DNA of 64,000 bases, from the NCBI GenBank assembly GCA_020723325.1, contig DYJD01000021.1:1-64000 (forward strand), read 5' to 3'. The position numbers and the translations under genes were made by a program. The stretch is from Desulfosudis oleivorans. GTDB taxonomy: Bacteria; Desulfobacterota; Desulfobacteria; Desulfobacterales; SURF-7. Of this stretch, positions 62,093 to 64,000 are shown in pieces. Under the pieces are notes generated by a model. It searched no databases and had not been told where the DNA came from. It saw nothing but the letters and a program-made list of their open reading frames with translations. The first letter of the stretch is position 1, and the number at the start of each line of letters is the position of its first letter.

Positions 62093-64000
62093 CTAGATTT
62101 TAAACCGTTGGACCGCTTCCTTTAAGGTCGTTGCCAATTCCGATAATTTATTCGCATTGGTGTCGATCCGGCTGCTGGTTCGCATGATTTCGGCAGCCCC
62201 GAGATTGACCCCGGCAATTTCCCTGGCGATTTGATCTGACACGGCCGAACTTTGTGAAACATTTTTATTGACTTCCAGCACCCCTTTGGCTGCCTGGGCG
62301 ATATTATTGGCGATTTCCTTGGTGGTGATGGATTGTTCTTCGATGGAGCCGGCAATATTGGAAACGATTTCATCCACCACATTGATTACGCCGGTAAACT
62401 CGCTGATTTGCTGGATGGTCATTTCGGTCTTATGCTGTATCTTTGATATTTTTTCCCTGATCTGCCCTGTGGCGCCGGCTGTTTGTCGGGCCAGCTCCTT
62501 GATTTCATTAGCCACCACGGCAAAGCCCTTGCCGGCCTCCCCGGCCCGGGCCGCTTCAATCGTGGCATTAAGCGCCAAAAGATTGGTCTGCTCGGAAATT
62601 TCATTGATGGCTTCTGTAATCTGACTGATCTCAATGGCGGCGCGGCCCAGCTCATCGACTTGCTCGGTGGTGCTTTTGGAACGGACAACCGCTTGTTCTG
62701 AAATGCTGCGCGCCTTTTCGGAGTTTTGGGCGATTTCGTTAATGGTGGCGGTCATTTCTTCAGAGGCCCCGGCCACCATTTCAATATTTGCCGATGTCTG
62801 CTCCATGGCGGCAGCCACTGATCCCATGCTGATGCTCATCTCGATGGCGGCGGCAGCCACACTGTCGGATTGATGGGATGAATCCCGGGCCGCTTTGGCC
62901 ATATCCCCTGAAAGCCCGGAGAGGGAGTCGGCGGAAGAATCGAGCTGGTCCGCGTGTTGCACGATTTTATGGATCATTTCCTGAAGATTCTCGATAAAAA
63001 CATTGAACCAGCGGGCAAGTTCCCCCAATTCATCCTTCCCGCCCACAGGCAGCCGATAGGTCAGGTCCCCTTTTCCATGGGCGATGTCTTTCAACCCGTC
63101 CACAACATGGGCGATGGGGGTTGCAAGGGAGCGATATATAAAAATATTTAAAATGCCCGATAACAAAACAATGGCCAACACACCGGTGATCATGGCAAAA
63201 TTGCTGATCCGGCCGGCTTGCTGAACCTTGCTGTTGCTTAATGCCACAATCTGATCCGCGATCTTTTTTGATTTTTCGCCGGCTTCGATAATTTCCTTAA
63301 TGGCCGACTGGTTTTCCTGCCAAAAATCAGCGATCTTTTTTTCAATACTCTCCACAGCATTCATTTTTTCTTCGACTTTTTTCCAGCTCATTGCAAACCC
63401 ATCGATATTGACGGCTTTGATGAGCATGCGCGTGTTATAAGCTTCAACATCAATTTGCTTTTTCAGTTCTTGCCTTTTTGATCCATATTTTTCGGCATTG
63501 TCAGTTAGAAAAAGATTTTCATTCAAATTGAGTATCACTTCATTTCTGATTCCTAAAAGCTGTTTGAACTGTTTGCGTACGGCATCTTTTTTCGGTGCAA
63601 TAAAGTCACCGTTCAAGAAAAGAGCGGCCTCTTCATCGTTGATGATCTTTATAATATCTTGGAGCAGGGACTCGCATTTCAGCCAGGTATCGCGAAGTTC
63701 CTCCTTGGCGCGATTCATTGATACCGTATTCGCAACTATGGCTTCAAAAAGCTCAGCGCTTTTCTTTTCAAGGGCCTTCATTGCATTGATCAGCCCATGG
63801 ATTTCCGTATTTTGTGTTGACTCTGTTATTTTCTCGATGACTTCTGTGAATTGACTCCGGTAATTTTTTGACTCCTGGACCAGGTGCGCCTCCGTGGACC
63901 GAATATAGCGTTCCTCAATCCTTAAGATATTGGAAATATCGCCGGCAGAGGCCTGGCTGAGGCGGCTGATTTCGTTTTCCTGATGGATAAAACCCTGCAT
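62093..64000 (-). CDS. Methyl-accepting chemotaxis protein (5' end beyond window)
   Basis: At least 635 residues; the frame is still open at the right edge, where a Met codon happens to be the last codon, and a first membrane helix is expected upstream. Helical sensor domain to about residue 265, membrane helix [24 protein letters not shown] ([20 protein letters not shown]), and a signalling domain with the hairpin [40 protein letters not shown]. Signals to CheA/CheW. No chemotaxis genes are next to it. Confidence 0.92.
   Translation of the reverse strand: MQGFIHQENEISRLSQASAGDISNILRIEERYIRSTEAHLVQESKNYRSQFTEVIEKITESTQNTEIHGLINAMKALEKKSAELFEAIVANTVSMNRAKEELRDTWLKCESLLQDIIKIINDEEAALFLNGDFIAPKKDAVRKQFKQLLGIRNEVILNLNENLFLTDNAEKYGSKRQELKKQIDVEAYNTRMLIKAVNIDGFAMSWKKVEEKMNAVESIEKKIADFWQENQSAIKEIIEAGEKSKKIADQIVALSNSKVQQAGRISNFAMITGVLAIVLLSGILNIFIYRSLATPIAHVVDGLKDIAHGKGDLTYRLPVGGKDELGELARWFNVFIENLQEMIHKIVQHADQLDSSADSLSGLSGDMAKAARDSSHQSDSVAAAAIEMSISMGSVAAAMEQTSANIEMVAGASEEMTATINEIAQNSEKARSISEQAVVRSKSTTEQVDELGRAAIEISQITEAINEISEQTNLLALNATIEAARAGEAGKGFAVVANEIKELARQTAGATGQIREKISKIQHKTEMTIQQISEFTGVINVVDEIVSNIAGSIEEQSITTKEIANNIAQAAKGVLEVNKNVSQSSAVSDQIAREIAGVNLGAAEIMRTSSRIDTNANKLSELATTLKEAVQRFKI

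Overview
The window looks like chromosomal DNA from a Gram-negative, probably anaerobic bacterium of the Desulfobacterota (former Deltaproteobacteria). This is inferred from gene content, not from a marker tree: a branched-chain amino acid (Liv-type) ABC operon with an embedded acyl-CoA synthetase, a carboxynorspermidine polyamine pair, a short asparaginase-domain protein, YceI proteins, a PEGA/sulfatase-modifying-fold kinase, and many lipoprotein or Sec signal peptides. There are no rRNA genes, no intact tRNA and no CRISPR array. The only tRNA sequence is a 3' half that looks like an integration scar.

Layout. 0-2.4 kb: a ClC chloride channel and a SRPBCC protein, both on the minus strand. 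2.4-4.4 kb: scar of a lost mobile element, with an IS-end-like repeat, a tRNA-Thr 3' half, a tyrosine-integrase C-terminus fused in frame to a truncated AbiEii toxin, a frameshifted AbiEi antitoxin, and a perfect palindrome at its start. 4.6-11.3 kb: livJ-livG-livF-fadD-livM-livH, tightly packed. 11.3-33.5 kb: a defence and accessory island. It holds a type I restriction system (hsdM, hsdS, fic, hsdR, YgjP-like metallopeptidase), a Panacea-domain antitoxin-like gene with a PemK/MazF-like partner, a stand-alone nuclease-like protein, a GIY-YIG pseudogene, a sulfatase-modifying-fold lipoprotein that looks like the target of a diversity-generating retroelement (DGR), a complete type I Wadjet system (jetABCD), and a large unusual protein kinase. 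A truncated copy of the DGR-target 3' end lies at 11.4 kb and the intact gene ends at 24.3 kb, so near-identical direct repeats bracket the restriction half of the island.

33.9-47.7 kb: mostly core or housekeeping genes: EF-G, a RecA-like ATPase, a PAS/GAF histidine kinase, a DUF6279 lipoprotein, carboxynorspermidine dehydrogenase and decarboxylase, a three-gene ATP-grasp/7TM-transglutaminase/zinc-protease cluster, and an enoyl-CoA hydratase/FAH/TetR group. 47.7-53.7 kb: a decaying stretch with broken CDP-alcohol phosphatidyltransferase and proC-like genes, a hydrolase fragment, a PIN-domain remnant and an internally deleted solute-binding protein, interleaved with a few intact genes. 53.7-64 kb: an asparaginase-domain protein, two YceI proteins, a signalling operon (PEGA/FGE Ser/Thr kinase, PP2C phosphatase, ChaN-like protein), and a chemotaxis receptor that runs off the right edge.

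The most interesting points are the orphan DGR target with its duplicated 3' flank, the candidate Panacea toxin-antitoxin pair, the kinase directly behind the Wadjet operon, the palindromes between fic and hsdR, and the AbiEii-integrase chimera. All family calls come from reading motifs by eye; no database search was run.
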